The notes below the pieces were generated by a model that ran no database searches, was not told the DNA's origin, and saw only the letters and a program-made list of their open reading frames with translations. A stretch of 64,000 nt of DNA from Oxalobacter paraformigenes (GTDB taxonomy: Bacteria; Pseudomonadota; Gammaproteobacteria; Burkholderiales; Burkholderiaceae_D). Shown in pieces: positions 27,222 to 38,506 of this stretch. Numbering within the stretch: the first letter of the stretch is position 1; each line of letters opens with the position of its first letter. Both the position numbers and the translations under genes were made by a program. The DNA lies in the NCBI RefSeq assembly GCF_000158475.2, contig NZ_KI392030.1, forward strand, positions 205,628 to 269,627. The letters run 5' to 3'.

Positions 27222-27650
27222 GTGTTTCAGGGAGCCTCGTCAATCAGTCTCGATGCAAAAGGAAGGATGGTCATTCCATCCCGGCATCGCGACGCCCTGT
27301 CCCTTCAGTGCGAGGGGCGAATTACCCTGACTCGCCATCCTCACGGTTGTCTTTTGTTTTTCCCGAGACCGGTATGGGAAACTCACCGGGAAAAGATCGC
27401 TTCATGGCCCATGTCGGCGCGGGCATGGCAGCGTATTTTTCTGGGGAGTGCCTCAGATGTGGAAATGGATTCTGCCGGAAGGATACTGATTCCGCCGGAA
27501 CTCCGAAAAGCGGCGGAATTGTCCAGAGACGTCATGTTGTTGGGAATGGGCAGTCATTTCGAAATATGGGATGCCGCAAAACTGGCAGAAAACGAGGCGC
27601 AGGCGATTGCATCGGGTATGCCGGAAGCTTTGCAGGATTTCTCCTTTTGA
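27222..27650 (+). CDS. mraZ: Transcriptional regulator MraZ
   Basis: A 142-residue protein with two AbrB-like swapped-hairpin motifs containing D-x-x-x-R: DAKGR at 11-15 and DSAGR at 83-87. MraZ forms a ring-shaped oligomer that binds direct repeats upstream of its own gene and represses the dcw cluster, counterbalancing RsmH. The start is GTG 27222, supported by AAAAGGA 7-8 bases upstream and by the [16 protein letters not shown]-terminus typical of the family. Four MraZ boxes lie at 27135-27170. rsmH follows after 14 bases. Confidence 0.96.
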   Translation: MFQGASSISLDAKGRMVIPSRHRDALSLQCEGRITLTRHPHGCLLFFPRPVWETHREKIASWPMSARAWQRIFLGSASDVEMDSAGRILIPPELRKAAELSRDVMLLGMGSHFEIWDAAKLAENEAQAIASGMPEALQDFSF

Positions 27651-27664
27651 AAATGCCGGGGTAA

Positions 27665-28630
27665 ATGGAAGTGCCGGGATTTGTTCATGATTCGGTATTG
27701 CTGAATGAAGCTGTCGATGCGCTGGATATCAGCGGGAAGCGTGCTGATGGTGTTTATCTGGACGGGACATTCGGCCGTGGAGGACATAGTCGCCTGATTC
27801 TGGAGCGGCTTGGTGAAAAAGGCCGTCTTGTCGCGTTCGACAAGGATCCTGAAGCCGTCAGGGTGGCAAAAGAGATCGGCGATCCCCGTTTCGAGATAGT
27901 GCATGGCACTTTTGCCGCTCTTGAAGAGGTGCTTGAAGAAAGAAAAATAAAGGCTATTGACGGGATATTGCTTGATTTGGGGGTTTCTTCTCCTCAGGTG
28001 GAAGATGCAAAACGGGGGTTCAGTTTCCGATTGGACGGCCCGCTGGACATGCGCATGGATTCTACGAGAGGAATGTCGGCAAGAGAATGGCTGGCTGTTG
28101 AGACCGAGAAAAAAATTGCGGAGGTTATTTATCAGTATGGGGAAGAACGGTTTGCTTTTCAGATTGCAAAGGAGATTGTTGCTGGCAGGGCCATCCAGCC
28201 CATTGATAGCACGAAACAACTTGCCCAAATCGTGGCAAGGGCAGTCAAGACTTTTGAAAAGGGCAAAAATCCGGCCACCCGCACATTTCAGGCTATACGG
28301 ATTTACGTCAACCGAGAGCTCGAGGAGCTGGAAATAGGATTGGAAAAAGCCTGGCAACGTCTGGGTTTGGAGGGGAGAATGTCCGTGATCAGTTTCCATT
28401 CTCTGGAAGATCGTATTGTCAAAAGATTTTTCGCCGGAAAGGCCACGGTAAAAATGCCTGACCGGCGTCTTCCGATCCGGGCCAGCGAATTGCCTCGTCC
28501 TGAAATGAAGCTGCTGGGCAAAATAAAACCTTCTGCTGCTGAAGTGAAAAGAAATGTCAGGGCACGCTCGGCTATTTTGCGGGTGGCAACACGGGTTGCC
28601 TTGCCGGAAGGAGGCGTGAGTGCGGCTTAG
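27665..28630 (+). CDS. rsmH: 16S rRNA (cytosine(1402)-N(4))-methyltransferase
   Basis: A 321-residue SAM-dependent methyltransferase (formerly MraW) modifying N4 of C1402 in the 16S rRNA decoding centre. The SAM-binding motif is [16 protein letters not shown] near residues 36-51, with FDKDPEAV and [11 protein letters not shown] following. The C-terminal [14 protein letters not shown] is a family signature. Length is normal. It overlaps ftsL by 11 bases. Confidence 0.97.
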   Translation: MEVPGFVHDSVLLNEAVDALDISGKRADGVYLDGTFGRGGHSRLILERLGEKGRLVAFDKDPEAVRVAKEIGDPRFEIVHGTFAALEEVLEERKIKAIDGILLDLGVSSPQVEDAKRGFSFRLDGPLDMRMDSTRGMSAREWLAVETEKKIAEVIYQYGEERFAFQIAKEIVAGRAIQPIDSTKQLAQIVARAVKTFEKGKNPATRTFQAIRIYVNRELEELEIGLEKAWQRLGLEGRMSVISFHSLEDRIVKRFFAGKATVKMPDRRLPIRASELPRPEMKLLGKIKPSAAEVKRNVRARSAILRVATRVALPEGGVSAA

Positions 28631-28892
28631 ATTACCATTCATTCTGGCTGTGTTACTGGGATTATCCGCACTTTTGCTGGTCAACTCCCAGTATCGTGCG
28701 CGAAAACTTTTTATCGAGCTGGAGTTTGCGCAAACCCAAACGCGGGAACTGGAGATTGAATGGGCCCAGTTGCAACTGAAACAGTCGACCTTGAGCAAAC
28801 ATGCACGGATTGAGGAAAAAGCGGTAAACGAATTGAACATGACACGCGTTACTCCGGCCAACACCCAGTTTTTGAAGATAAGCACGCCATGA
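28620..28892 (+). CDS. ftsL: Cell division protein FtsL
   Basis: A 90-residue bitopic membrane protein. A transmembrane helix lies at about residues 6-22 ([17 protein letters not shown]). It is followed by a periplasmic heptad-rich coiled coil ([20 protein letters not shown]). FtsL forms the FtsQLB complex with FtsB and FtsQ and activates FtsWI. The start is GTG 28620, inside the end of rsmH. The stop overlaps the ftsI start (ATGA). ftsB is not in the window. Confidence 0.93.
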   Translation: MRLRLPFILAVLLGLSALLLVNSQYRARKLFIELEFAQTQTRELEIEWAQLQLKQSTLSKHARIEEKAVNELNMTRVTPANTQFLKISTP

Positions 28893-30661
28893 TACGCAAT
28901 ATGAAATTTTTGAAAAATTCGCGTGTTGCTGCAGCAAAGGGAGTTTCTTTTTCCGCTACTCCAGAGCTCAAGGTAAGTTTGTCGCCCATGCGCTCGCGGC
29001 TGGTGTTGTTCATGCTGTTTCTGGCTTTTGTCGGCTTGATTGCCCGGGCCTTGTGGCTGCAGGGCATATCGACGGATTTCCTGCAAAAACAAGGCGAATC
29101 GAGGTATGCGCGAACACTGGAATTGCCGGCTACCCGCGGCAAAATTCTGGACAGAAACGGTCACGTCCTGGCGTCCAGCGTGCCGGTCAAGGCTATCTGG
29201 GCAATTCCGGAGGATGTGATGACACAGCCCAGGGATAAAATCGGCAAACTTGCTTCATTGCTGGGCATGAGCCAAAACGCGCTATATGCCAAGCTCGATT
29301 CGGACAGAAGCTTTGTCTATCTGAAGCGTCAGGTTGATAACGATGTGGCAGATGAAATCGTCAAACTGGGAATTGCCGGTATTCAGACCCGGAAAGAATA
29401 CAAGCGCTTTTATCCGGAAGGTGAAGTCATGGCTCATGTAGTCGGTTTCACCAATGTGGAAGATGTGGGACAGGAAGGCATCGAACTCGCTTCTCAGGAT
29501 GTTCTGGCCGGTACGAAAGGCAGCCGGCGTGTTATCAAGGATCGTCTGGGACATATCGTGGAAGACATTCGGGCTATACGCGAACCGATGGATGGAAAAG
29601 ATCTGGTCTTGTCCATTGACAGCAAACTGCAGTATATCGCCTACAAGTATCTGAACGAGGCTATTGCCAAACACAAGGCAAAGGCCGGAAGCGTTCTTGT
29701 GCTGGATACCCGTACCGGTGAGGTGCTTGCTATGGTCAATATGCCCAGTTTCAACCCGAATGACCGCAGGCGTTTGACCGGAGCGCAGCTCCGGAATCGG
29801 GTTATGACGGATACTTTCGAGCCCGGTTCCGTCATGAAGCCGTTGACCGTGGCGCTGGCGCTGGAAAAAGGAAATGTGAAACCGGGCACCATGATACCGA
29901 CGGGAACGGGAAAAATGACGATCGGCACGGCAACCATCGGCGATACGCATCCGAATGGAACGATTTCTGTCGCTCAGGTTATCGAAAAATCCTCGAATAT
30001 CGGAACAGCAAAAATCGCCCTGCAAATGAAACCGCAGGAAATGTGGGAAATGTTTACTTCGGTCGGTTTCGGACAACAGCCGCGTTTCGGTTTTCCCGGC
30101 GCTGTTGCCGGCCGTGTACGCCCTTTCAAATCGTGGCGGCCGATCGAGCAGGCGACGATGAGTTATGGACATGGCATTTCCGTGTCGCTTTTCCAGATGG
30201 CGCAGTCCTACATGATTTTCGCGCGTGACGGCGATATGATCCCGCTGTCCTTTTTGAAACGCGACGAATTGCCGGAAGGCCGTCAGATTATTTCAAAAAA
30301 GACCGCACTTGAAATGCGGCAGATGCTGGAAATGGTGACCGGCGCCGAAGGGACAGCGCGCAGGGCGCAGGTGGCCGGTTATCGGGTGGCCGGGAAAACC
30401 GGAACGGCTTACAAGATTGAAAACGGGCGATATGTTCGCAAATATGTCGGTTCGTTTGTCGGTTTTGCTCCTGCTTCCGATCCACGCGTCATTATTGCCG
30501 TCATGATTGATGAACCGACTGTTGGTCATTATGGGGGGGCTGCTGCCGCTCCCGTGTTCTCTGCCGTAGCGGCCGATACCTTGAGAGCGATGAATGTGTC
30601 GCCGGATGCGCAGGTTGACGATCTGCTGTCTGGTGACAAAATGGCGAAGGTGAGCCTATGA
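28889..30661 (+). CDS. ftsI: Peptidoglycan D,D-transpeptidase FtsI (PBP3)
   Basis: A 590-residue class B penicillin-binding protein that crosslinks septal peptidoglycan with FtsW. A cytoplasmic tail and one transmembrane helix (LVLFMLFLAFVGLIARALWL, about residues 38-57) precede the PBP dimerisation domain and transpeptidase. The active-site Ser314 is in GSVMKP. KSSN lies near residue 370 and KTGT (VAGKTGTAYK) near residue 505. All three catalytic motifs are intact. It overlaps ftsL and murE by four bases each. Confidence 0.97.
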   Translation: MIRNMKFLKNSRVAAAKGVSFSATPELKVSLSPMRSRLVLFMLFLAFVGLIARALWLQGISTDFLQKQGESRYARTLELPATRGKILDRNGHVLASSVPVKAIWAIPEDVMTQPRDKIGKLASLLGMSQNALYAKLDSDRSFVYLKRQVDNDVADEIVKLGIAGIQTRKEYKRFYPEGEVMAHVVGFTNVEDVGQEGIELASQDVLAGTKGSRRVIKDRLGHIVEDIRAIREPMDGKDLVLSIDSKLQYIAYKYLNEAIAKHKAKAGSVLVLDTRTGEVLAMVNMPSFNPNDRRRLTGAQLRNRVMTDTFEPGSVMKPLTVALALEKGNVKPGTMIPTGTGKMTIGTATIGDTHPNGTISVAQVIEKSSNIGTAKIALQMKPQEMWEMFTSVGFGQQPRFGFPGAVAGRVRPFKSWRPIEQATMSYGHGISVSLFQMAQSYMIFARDGDMIPLSFLKRDELPEGRQIISKKTALEMRQMLEMVTGAEGTARRAQVAGYRVAGKTGTAYKIENGRYVRKYVGSFVGFAPASDPRVIIAVMIDEPTVGHYGGAAAAPVFSAVAADTLRAMNVSPDAQVDDLLSGDKMAKVSL

Positions 30662-32172
30662 CTAGCGTGTCTCAGGAATTCCTGCCGGTTGTCAGGTGGC
30701 TCAGGGCAGTCTGCCCGAACGGGCAGCTTTTCTCGGATTCGCGTGAAATCGGGGCGGATGGAAATGCTGTTTTCTTCGCTTATGAAGGCGATTCTGCCGA
30801 TGGCCGCGATTACATTTCCAAAGCCATCGGGAACGGTGCAAAGGCGGTTGTTTTCGAAAAAGAAGGGTTTGACTGGAATCCGGAGTGGAATGTTCCTCAT
30901 TTGGGTGTGATGGGGTTAAAAGCATGCGCCGCGTCTGTTGCCGCTGCGTATTACGATTATCCGGCACAAGCCATGTTTGTCATCGCCGTAACCGGAACCA
31001 ATGGCAAAACGTCGTGTACACAGTGGCTTGGCCAGTCATTGTCGGCACTGGGGAAAAAGACGGCCGTAATCGGTACGCTGGGAGTGACGGTTTTCGTTAA
31101 TGGCCAAGGCGGCGTTCCTGAAGAGACGGGGTATACCACTCCCGATCAGGTTCAGTTACAACGCATTCTGGCCAAATTGCGCAAAGAAAGCGTCCAGTGC
31201 GTTGCAATGGAAGCCTCATCCATAGGGATCGATCAGGGGCGGCTTAACGGTATTCCGATCGATGTGGGCCTGTTTACGAATTTTACCCGCGATCATCTCG
31301 ATTATCACCATGATATGGCTTCGTATAAAGCGGCCAAGCGCAAACTGTTCGATTGGCCGGGATTGAAACACGCTGTGCTTAATCTCGACGACCCGATGGG
31401 CAGGGAATTGGCAACTGCTCTGAAGACCAGGATATCGTTGACCGGCTATACACTGGAAAACGCAGATACCGCTATTCCTGTTCTGAAAGCCTGCGATATC
31501 CGTCATCGGACAAGCGGTATCGAGTTCAGTATCGACTCTTTTTCGGGATCGGCCCGCATCAGAACCCGGCTGATCGGCCGTTTCAATGCCAGTAATGTTC
31601 TGGGTGTGCTGGGCGTTTTGCTGGCTGCCGGCATTCACTGGGACGACGCTGTCCGGACTTTGGGCGATCTGTTACCACCTGCGGGACGGATGCAGCAGAT
31701 GGGCGGCAAAAATGCGCCGCTTGTGGTGATCGATTTCGCGCATACACCCGATGCCATGGAAAAAGGGCTGGCGACATTAAGGCATGTCGCCAATGAAAGA
31801 AATGGCAAGTTGTGGTGTGTCTTCGGTTGTGGAGGAGACCGGGATCAAGGCAAACGGCCTCAAATGGGATCGGTATCCGAAACAGCGGATTTTGTTATCG
31901 TTACCAGCGACAATCCCCGTAGTGAAGACCCGAAAGAAATCATGAAACAGATCATTTCGGGAATGGAAAAAGAACCGCAGGTATACGAGGACAGGGCGAT
32001 GGCCATTTTGCAGGCTGTGCGGCAGGCTTCGCAAAACGATGTGATTTTTCTGGCGGGCAAGGGACATGAAACCTATCAGGAAATAAAAGGGGTGAAGCTT
32101 CCGTTTGCCGACGCCGATCACGTCGCGCTGGCTTTGGCGTCGCGAGTCACGAACAAGAAGGTGGCTGTATGA
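30658..32172 (+). CDS. murE: UDP-MurNAc-L-Ala-D-Glu:meso-diaminopimelate ligase
   Basis: A 504-residue Mur ligase adding the third stem-peptide residue. The ATP site VTGTNGKTS is at about 111-119. The DNPR motif (SDNPRSEDP, Asp418 to Arg421) indicates meso-diaminopimelate rather than lysine as substrate, consistent with a Gram-negative wall. It overlaps ftsI and murF by four bases each, implying translational coupling. Confidence 0.97.
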   Translation: MTSVSQEFLPVVRWLRAVCPNGQLFSDSREIGADGNAVFFAYEGDSADGRDYISKAIGNGAKAVVFEKEGFDWNPEWNVPHLGVMGLKACAASVAAAYYDYPAQAMFVIAVTGTNGKTSCTQWLGQSLSALGKKTAVIGTLGVTVFVNGQGGVPEETGYTTPDQVQLQRILAKLRKESVQCVAMEASSIGIDQGRLNGIPIDVGLFTNFTRDHLDYHHDMASYKAAKRKLFDWPGLKHAVLNLDDPMGRELATALKTRISLTGYTLENADTAIPVLKACDIRHRTSGIEFSIDSFSGSARIRTRLIGRFNASNVLGVLGVLLAAGIHWDDAVRTLGDLLPPAGRMQQMGGKNAPLVVIDFAHTPDAMEKGLATLRHVANERNGKLWCVFGCGGDRDQGKRPQMGSVSETADFVIVTSDNPRSEDPKEIMKQIISGMEKEPQVYEDRAMAILQAVRQASQNDVIFLAGKGHETYQEIKGVKLPFADADHVALALASRVTNKKVAV

Positions 32173-33533
32173 AAACGACGCTTTCACAGATCAGGCAATG
32201 GGTACGGGGGAGCAGAATAACTGCCGATACCCTTTTTGAGGGAATATCGACTGATAGCCGACATGTACAGCCCGGCAATTTGTTTATTGCATTAAAGGGC
32301 GAAAATTTCGATGCGCATCAGTTCCTGGCGGAACTGGCTGATAAAAAGGTCGCGGCCGTTCTTGTCGAACGTGTGCCCGAAAATTATCCGCTGCCGGCAG
32401 TGATCGTTCCTGATACCCGTCTGGCGATGGGACAAATTGCGCAAAACTGGCGGAGCAGATTCGGCATACCGGTTGTCGGGGTGACCGGAAGTAACGGCAA
32501 GACCACTGTAAAGGAAATGATCGCATCCATTTTCAGAACGGCTTGGGGGGAAAATTGTCTGGCGACTTCGGGCAATTTCAATAACGACGTTGGGGTACCT
32601 CTTACGGTTTTCCGGCTGAACGAAATGCATAGGGCTGCCGTCATCGAACTGGGGATGAACCACATCGGAGAAATGGCTTATCTGGCCTCTATCGCACAGC
32701 CGACTGTCGGACTGGTCAATAATGCGCAGCGTGAACATCAGGAATTCATGCAGAGTGTTGAAGCTGTCGCGCGAGAGAACGGGACGGTTATCCGCATGTT
32801 GCCGGAAAATGGAATCGCCGTTTTTCCGGCAGACGATGCCTATTCTTCCTTGTGGGCCGGTTATGCGGGTGGCCGGCAGACCATGACTTTCGGTTTTTCA
32901 AAGGATGCCGATGTGTCAGCGGCTTACCGGATTGAAAAAGGAAAAACCAGGCTTGTCATGTCTCTTGCCGGAGAACAGGTTGAAATGTCTTTATCGACGA
33001 GTGGACGGCACAACGTCAGAAATGCCATGGCGGCCGCTGCTTGTTGTCTTGCCGCAGGAATCGGCAAGCTGGAGATTGCCGAAGGCCTGGAAAAATTTGT
33101 GCCGGTTCGCGGGCGGCTGGAAAGGAAAACAGCTTTTAATGGCGCCCTTCTGATTGACGATACCTACAATGCCAATCCGGATTCGGTGCGGGCGGCAATT
33201 GATGTGCTGGCCGATATGCCGTCCGATGGAATTTTTGTGCTGGGGGATATGGGAGAAGTGGGGGAAGAAGGAGAACGTTTTCATGCAGAAGTTGGCGCGT
33301 ATGCAAGAGAACGCCGGATAAACCACTTTTTCACTTTTGGTGAAATGGCGCGTTTTGCTTCAGAAGCTTATGGAAAAGAGGCACGGCACTTTATGGATCT
33401 CGAAGAAATGAACGGCGTTTTGAAAGCGTTGGTTAAACCGGATATGGCCATATTGGTAAAAGGTTCGCGTTTCATGAGAATGGAACGGGTCGTGGAACAA
33501 TTGATGAATGACATGAACAGGGAAGGTCGTTGA
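32169..33533 (+). CDS. murF: UDP-MurNAc-tripeptide:D-Ala-D-Ala ligase
   Basis: A 454-residue Mur ligase attaching D-Ala-D-Ala to the tripeptide precursor, the last cytoplasmic stem-peptide step. The P-loop [13 protein letters not shown] lies near residues 107-119. [14 protein letters not shown] and [16 protein letters not shown] are family signatures. It starts within the murE stop, and mraY starts one base after its stop. Confidence 0.97.
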   Translation: MKTTLSQIRQWVRGSRITADTLFEGISTDSRHVQPGNLFIALKGENFDAHQFLAELADKKVAAVLVERVPENYPLPAVIVPDTRLAMGQIAQNWRSRFGIPVVGVTGSNGKTTVKEMIASIFRTAWGENCLATSGNFNNDVGVPLTVFRLNEMHRAAVIELGMNHIGEMAYLASIAQPTVGLVNNAQREHQEFMQSVEAVARENGTVIRMLPENGIAVFPADDAYSSLWAGYAGGRQTMTFGFSKDADVSAAYRIEKGKTRLVMSLAGEQVEMSLSTSGRHNVRNAMAAAACCLAAGIGKLEIAEGLEKFVPVRGRLERKTAFNGALLIDDTYNANPDSVRAAIDVLADMPSDGIFVLGDMGEVGEEGERFHAEVGAYARERRINHFFTFGEMARFASEAYGKEARHFMDLEEMNGVLKALVKPDMAILVKGSRFMRMERVVEQLMNDMNREGR

Positions 33534-33534
33534 T

Positions 33535-34704
33535 ATGCTGCTTTGGCTGGCACAGTTTTTTCAACAGGATTTGGGTCTGCTGAGGATTTTCGGCTACATT
33601 TCCTTCCGCGCAGTCTTTGCCACGTTAACGGCGCTGTCCATCGGTTTGGTGGCAGGCCCGGCTGTTATCCGTCTGTTGACAAGACTGAAAGTCGGCCAGG
33701 CTGTACGAACGGATGGCCCCCAGACTCATCTGGTCAAGTCGGGAACGCCGACTATGGGCGGCCTTCTGATTCTCATTGCCATTGCCATTTCGACACTGTT
33801 GTGGTGCGATCTTTCCAATCGCTTTGTCTGGGTCGTTCTGATCGTGACGATGGGATTCGGCATTATCGGCTGGGTCGATGACTATCGCAAAGTCGTTTAC
33901 AAGAATCCGAACGGGATGTCCTCACGCGAAAAATATTTCTGGCAGTCGCTGATCGGAATCATGGCTGCTGTCTATCTGGCGTTTGCCGTGTCAGGGCAAT
34001 CCAATTTTGAAGTCTGGCATCTTTTCATTGAATGGGTAAAGTCCGGATTCAGTATGAATCTTCCTCCCAAGGCGGATTTCATTATCCCGTTTTTCAAAAC
34101 CGTCAGTTATCCGCTGGGCGTTTGGGGGTTTATCGCCCTGACCTATTTCGTCATTGTGGGCACAAGCAATGCGGTCAATCTGACGGACGGACTGGATGGA
34201 CTGACCATCATGCCGACGATCATGGTGGGAACGGCACTGGGCGTTTTCGCTTACCTGACAGGACACTCGGTTTATTCCCGTTATCTTTTTATTCCTTACA
34301 TTCCCGGGACGGGCGAGTTGCTTGTTTTCTGCGGTGCCATGGCGGGCGCGGGTCTGGCTTTTCTGTGGTTTAACGCGTACCCGGCGCAGATGTTCATGGG
34401 AGACGTCGGTGCGCTGGCATTGGGTGGCGCGCTGGGAACGATAGCCGTGATTGTCCGGCAGGAAATCGTACTGTTCATCATGGGGGGCATTTTCGTAGTG
34501 GAAACGGTTTCCGTCATGATGCAGGTAACGTATTTCAAATATACGAAAAAAAAATATGGTGTCGGACGCCGCATTTTCCTGATGGCGCCGCTGCATCATC
34601 ATTTTGAACAGAAAGGCTGGAAAGAAACACAAGTGGTTGTCCGTTTCTGGATTATTACCATGATTCTGGTTTTGATCGGTTTGTCGACTTTGAAGATTAG
34701 ATGA
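33535..34704 (+). CDS. mraY: Phospho-N-acetylmuramoyl-pentapeptide transferase
   Basis: A 389-residue integral membrane enzyme that transfers phospho-MurNAc-pentapeptide to undecaprenyl phosphate, giving lipid I. About ten hydrophobic segments are visible. Catalytic motifs include [28 protein letters not shown] and [12 protein letters not shown]. The C-terminal [12 protein letters not shown] is the MraY-specific histidine signature. It is separated by one base from both murF and murD. Confidence 0.97.
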   Translation: MLLWLAQFFQQDLGLLRIFGYISFRAVFATLTALSIGLVAGPAVIRLLTRLKVGQAVRTDGPQTHLVKSGTPTMGGLLILIAIAISTLLWCDLSNRFVWVVLIVTMGFGIIGWVDDYRKVVYKNPNGMSSREKYFWQSLIGIMAAVYLAFAVSGQSNFEVWHLFIEWVKSGFSMNLPPKADFIIPFFKTVSYPLGVWGFIALTYFVIVGTSNAVNLTDGLDGLTIMPTIMVGTALGVFAYLTGHSVYSRYLFIPYIPGTGELLVFCGAMAGAGLAFLWFNAYPAQMFMGDVGALALGGALGTIAVIVRQEIVLFIMGGIFVVETVSVMMQVTYFKYTKKKYGVGRRIFLMAPLHHHFEQKGWKETQVVVRFWIITMILVLIGLSTLKIR

Positions 34705-34705
34705 T

Positions 34706-36202
34706 ATGAATCTGGCAGGCAAAAAAGTACTCGTGTTGGGGCTCGGAGAATCCGGGTTGGCGATGGCGCGCTGGTGCGCGTATTGCCAGGCAAACATTTG
34801 TGTCGCCGATACGCGTGAAAATCCTGACAGATTGCCCCGATTGCGGCAAGAGATTCCGGAAGCGGAGTTCGTCGCCGGTCCGTTTGCTCTGCTGGACTTT
34901 GAAAATTTCGATCTTGTCGCAGTCAGCCCCGGTTTGCGTCCTGATGTTGAACTGAAAGAAATCCTGGCTTTTGCCAAAGAACATGATGTTCCCGTCTGGA
35001 GTGAAATCGAAATGTTCGCACAAGCGTTGAAGGGGCTTGAAAAAGAACGGCAATACAGACCGAATGTTATCGCTGTGACGGGAACAAACGGCAAAACGAC
35101 GGTCACCAGCCTGACCGGACACATGTGCAGGCGGGCTGGCAAAACCGTTCGTCTGGCAGGCAATATCAGTCCGGCCGCACTCGATGTCTTGCTCGACGTT
35201 ATCCGAAAAGACCAATTGCCGGAAATATGGGTTCTCGAACTGTCGAGTTTTCAGCTGTTTACGACATACAGCCTTGAAGCGGATACGGCAACGGTTCTGA
35301 ATCTCACGCAGGATCATCTTGACTGGCATGGCAGTATGGAAGCGTATGGGGCTGCCAAGGAGCGGATTTTCGGAGAAAAAACCGTGCGAGTGCTGAATCG
35401 CGGGGATGAAACCGTCATGCAGATGCGAACGTCGCAGGCACCGGTTGTGAGCTTCGGAACGGATGAACCGTCTGAACCCGGTTCTTACGGTTTGCACCTC
35501 GATCGGGATATCGAATGGTTGTCCGTTATGTCTCCTCGCGAAGAGGAAGCGCTCAGGAAAAACAGGAAGAACGCTGTGCAGCAGGAATACAGGATCCAGA
35601 ATCTGATGCCGGCCGGTGCATTGCGGATTCGCGGGCGGCACAATGCCAGCAATGCGCTTGCCGCTCTGGCTTTGTGTCGGGCCATCGGTTTACCCTTTGC
35701 TCCTCTTCTTCAGGCTTTGCGCGAGTATCCTGGAGAACCGCATCGCGTCGAACTGGTCGCTATCGTGAAAGATGTCGCCTATATCGACGACAGCAAGGGA
35801 ACCAATGTCGGTGCAACGGTTGCTGCCGTCAAGGGGCTGGGCGAAAGTGAAGCTCGGGAAGAACGAAGAATCATTCTGATTGCCGGTGGTCTTGGCAAGG
35901 AGCAGGATTTCTCGCCTTTATCCCATGTTGTGTCCCGATATGTCAAGGCTGTGTTGCTGATTGGAAAGGATGCCCATCTGATTCATGACGCTCTTTCGTC
36001 AGCAGGTGTTGAACAGATTTATTGCGATTCGCTTGAGCAGGCTGTCTTGCGCGGATCGGAGATTGCGAGAAAAAACGATATCGTGCTCTTGTCGCCTGCA
36101 TGCGCCAGCATGGATATGTTCCGCAATTATGCTCACCGTTCGGAGGTTTTCGTTTCACAAATCCGCCAGCTGGCCGGTACCGCCGGGGAGGTGACGCCAT
36201 GA
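34706..36202 (+). CDS. murD: UDP-N-acetylmuramoyl-L-alanine:D-glutamate ligase
   Basis: A 498-residue Mur ligase adding D-Glu to UDP-MurNAc-L-Ala. The N-terminal Rossmann-like UDP-binding domain starts [18 protein letters not shown]. The ATP loop is [13 protein letters not shown] near residue 126. [16 protein letters not shown] and the C-terminal [12 protein letters not shown] are typical. It is somewhat longer than E. coli MurD (438), with the extra length partly in a charged stretch near residues 272-300 ([20 protein letters not shown]). Its stop overlaps the ftsW start. Confidence 0.96.
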   Translation: MNLAGKKVLVLGLGESGLAMARWCAYCQANICVADTRENPDRLPRLRQEIPEAEFVAGPFALLDFENFDLVAVSPGLRPDVELKEILAFAKEHDVPVWSEIEMFAQALKGLEKERQYRPNVIAVTGTNGKTTVTSLTGHMCRRAGKTVRLAGNISPAALDVLLDVIRKDQLPEIWVLELSSFQLFTTYSLEADTATVLNLTQDHLDWHGSMEAYGAAKERIFGEKTVRVLNRGDETVMQMRTSQAPVVSFGTDEPSEPGSYGLHLDRDIEWLSVMSPREEEALRKNRKNAVQQEYRIQNLMPAGALRIRGRHNASNALAALALCRAIGLPFAPLLQALREYPGEPHRVELVAIVKDVAYIDDSKGTNVGATVAAVKGLGESEAREERRIILIAGGLGKEQDFSPLSHVVSRYVKAVLLIGKDAHLIHDALSSAGVEQIYCDSLEQAVLRGSEIARKNDIVLLSPACASMDMFRNYAHRSEVFVSQIRQLAGTAGEVTP

Positions 36203-37416
36203 TCCTGCAATCGGTGAAACGCTTTTTCGGCAGCATGAAGGGAACGATGGACAATCGTTCGTCTTCTGCCAAGAGCGCCAAAATGATGAGGTTCGATCAG
36301 TATCTGATATTCGCGGTTTTAGCCTTGCTGTTTCTCGGATTGATCATGGTTTATTCCGCTTCCATCGCTTTGCCTGATTCGCCGAAATACGCCAGTTACC
36401 GGAACGAACATTTTTTTATCCGGCAGGCTGTATTCATCGTGCTCGGACTGGTTGCGGGATTCATGATGTTCCGGGTTCCTATCGATACCTGGCAGAAATA
36501 CGCCCCTCTCCTGTTCGTGATCACGCTTTTTCTTCTGATGCTGGTTTTGATACCGGGGATCGGAAAAGGCGTCAATGGAGCGCGACGCTGGCTTTCGTTC
36601 AGAATTTTCAATTTGCAGCCTTCCGAACTGATGAAGCTGTTCATTGTCATGTATGCCGCCGATTACACCGTCAGAAAGCAGGAATTCATGCATAAACTGA
36701 CAAAGGGATTTTTGCCGATGGCAACGGCGCTCGGCCTGATTGGCCTTCTTTTGTTGCTGGAGCCGGATCTTGGGGCTTTAGGCGTCATTATCTGTATTGC
36801 CATGGGCATTCTTTTTCTGGGCGGTTTCAACGGTGTCTGGTTTGGCGGTATCGCGGCGACGCTGGTGGGCATTTTCAGTATGGTGATTCTCATGTCGCCA
36901 TGGCGGAGAGAACGGATTTTTGCGTATTTGAATCCCTGGGATGAGGCCAATGCGCTTGGAAAAGGTTACCAGCTTTCGCATTCGCTGATCGCGTTCGGTC
37001 GCGGGGAGATTTTCGGAGTGGGGCTGGGAGGCAGCGTTGAGAAACTGCATTATTTGCCCGAAGCGCATACGGACTTCCTGATGGCTGTGGTAGGTGAAGA
37101 ACTGGGGTTTGTCGGCGTTCTGGCGGTAGTGGCCATTTTCTACTGGATTGTGAAACGGGCGTTTGAAATCGGACGGCAGGCTATTGCCATGGACCGGATT
37201 TTTGCGGGTTTGCTGGCTCAGGGTATCGGAATCTGGATCGGTGTGCAGACGTTCATCAATATGGGGGTCAATCTTGGCCTCTTGCCGACAAAAGGGCTGA
37301 CCTTGCCTTTGATGAGTTATGGAGGGTCGGGAATTGTCATCAATTGCATGGCTATGGCTATTCTGTTGCGCGTCGATTATGAAAACAGAAAGATCATGAG
37401 AGGAGGACGGACATGA
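36199..37416 (+). CDS. ftsW: Lipid II polymerase FtsW (SEDS glycosyltransferase)
   Basis: A 405-residue SEDS-family membrane protein that polymerises septal peptidoglycan with FtsI. About ten transmembrane segments follow a charged cytoplasmic N-terminus. Conserved features include [20 protein letters not shown] and the periplasmic [15 protein letters not shown]. The C-terminal [10 protein letters not shown] is a SEDS hallmark. The start is ATG 36199, overlapping the murD stop and preceded by GGGGAGGTGA. An upstream in-frame start at 36100 inside murD is not supported. It overlaps murG by four bases. Confidence 0.96.
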   Translation: MILQSVKRFFGSMKGTMDNRSSSAKSAKMMRFDQYLIFAVLALLFLGLIMVYSASIALPDSPKYASYRNEHFFIRQAVFIVLGLVAGFMMFRVPIDTWQKYAPLLFVITLFLLMLVLIPGIGKGVNGARRWLSFRIFNLQPSELMKLFIVMYAADYTVRKQEFMHKLTKGFLPMATALGLIGLLLLLEPDLGALGVIICIAMGILFLGGFNGVWFGGIAATLVGIFSMVILMSPWRRERIFAYLNPWDEANALGKGYQLSHSLIAFGRGEIFGVGLGGSVEKLHYLPEAHTDFLMAVVGEELGFVGVLAVVAIFYWIVKRAFEIGRQAIAMDRIFAGLLAQGIGIWIGVQTFINMGVNLGLLPTKGLTLPLMSYGGSGIVINCMAMAILLRVDYENRKIMRGGRT

Positions 37417-38498
37417 ATGCCCGTAAAAGACTCATGGTTATGGCAGCCGGAACGGGAGGGCACATCTTCCCGGGCCTTGCCATCGCCTCGACCATGCAGC
37501 GCGAGGGATGGGACGTTACCTGGCTGGGAACACAGCATGGCATGGAAGGGAAGATCGTACCGTCTCACGATATCGAGATGGACAGTATTGATTTTGCCGG
37601 CTTAAGGGGCAAGGGGCTGATGCACATGCTCAAAGGCGGTGTCCACTTGCTGACCGGTTTCATGGCGTGTCATGGGATCATGCGCAGGCGCAAGCCCGAT
37701 CTGGTGGTGGGGATGGGAGGATATGTCACGGTACCGGGCGGTATGGCGGCAAGAATGCTCGGCATACCGATTGTGCTGGTCAATGCGGACGCGAGACTGC
37801 TTTTATCCAACAAGACGTTGGCCTCTTCCGCGAAGCACGTATTGTTCGGTTTTCCGGGCGACTATGGCGAGTTGGCTTCAAAGGCTGTCTGTACCGGCAA
37901 TCCCGTTCGGCCGGAAATCAGGAATTTGCCTGAGCCGGAAAGCCGTTATATGAAACGTGACGGCGTCCTGAAAATAATGGTAGTGGGGGGAAGCCTTGGC
38001 GCAAGGGTTTTGAACGAGTGTTTGCCCGCCGCGCTGGCATTGCTTCCGTTCGAATCCAGACCCAAGCTCGTTCACCAGACCGGGAGACAGCATGTGGCGG
38101 AAGTTCGCCAGTTGTACAGAAAAGCGCAGGTTCATGCCGAAGTGGTTGATTTTATCGACGATATGGCCGCCCGGTACGCTGATGTCGATCTGGTGATATG
38201 CAGGGCGGGAGCGATTACGGTAACCGAACTGACCTCGGCCGGAGTGGCCAGTATTCTCGTGCCTTTTATCGCTTCCAGTACATCGCATCAGAGGGACAAT
38301 GCCTTGTTTATGGACAGGGAGGGGGCAGCAATCCATTTGCCTCAATCGGAACTGACGCCGGAATTTCTGGCACGACTTTTGAAAGATATGACCCGCAAAA
38401 AATGTATGGAAATGGCAAAAAAGGCTTATTCGCTCGGTAAAAGAGATGCCAATGAAAGAATCGCTGAAGTTCTGATCAGAACGATTAACAGGAAATAG
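37413..38498 (+). CDS. murG: Lipid II synthase MurG (GlcNAc transferase)
   Basis: A 361-residue GT-B glycosyltransferase on the inner face of the membrane that adds GlcNAc to lipid I. The N-terminal loop [15 protein letters not shown] and the second Gly-rich loop [13 protein letters not shown] are visible. The UDP-GlcNAc site [18 protein letters not shown] is followed by [15 protein letters not shown]. It starts in the ftsW stop (ATGA). murC begins eight bases after its stop. Confidence 0.97.
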   Translation: MNARKRLMVMAAGTGGHIFPGLAIASTMQREGWDVTWLGTQHGMEGKIVPSHDIEMDSIDFAGLRGKGLMHMLKGGVHLLTGFMACHGIMRRRKPDLVVGMGGYVTVPGGMAARMLGIPIVLVNADARLLLSNKTLASSAKHVLFGFPGDYGELASKAVCTGNPVRPEIRNLPEPESRYMKRDGVLKIMVVGGSLGARVLNECLPAALALLPFESRPKLVHQTGRQHVAEVRQLYRKAQVHAEVVDFIDDMAARYADVDLVICRAGAITVTELTSAGVASILVPFIASSTSHQRDNALFMDREGAAIHLPQSELTPEFLARLLKDMTRKKCMEMAKKAYSLGKRDANERIAEVLIRTINRK

Positions 38499-38506
38499 AT
38501 TGTCGT

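Noticed and set aside
27554-29164. A 536-codon open frame on the minus strand
   Set aside because: It lies antisense to mraZ, rsmH, ftsL and ftsI, all clearly genuine. Its protein is low-complexity in character, with no recognisable domain.
33991-35163. A 390-codon open frame on the minus strand
   Set aside because: It is antisense to mraY and murD. The basic, Arg/His/Gln-rich composition is typical of a shadow frame of membrane-protein coding sequence.
36100-36198. N-terminal extension of FtsW inside murD
   Set aside because: The ATG at 36199 has a strong GGGGAGGTGA site and the ATGA overlap used throughout this operon.
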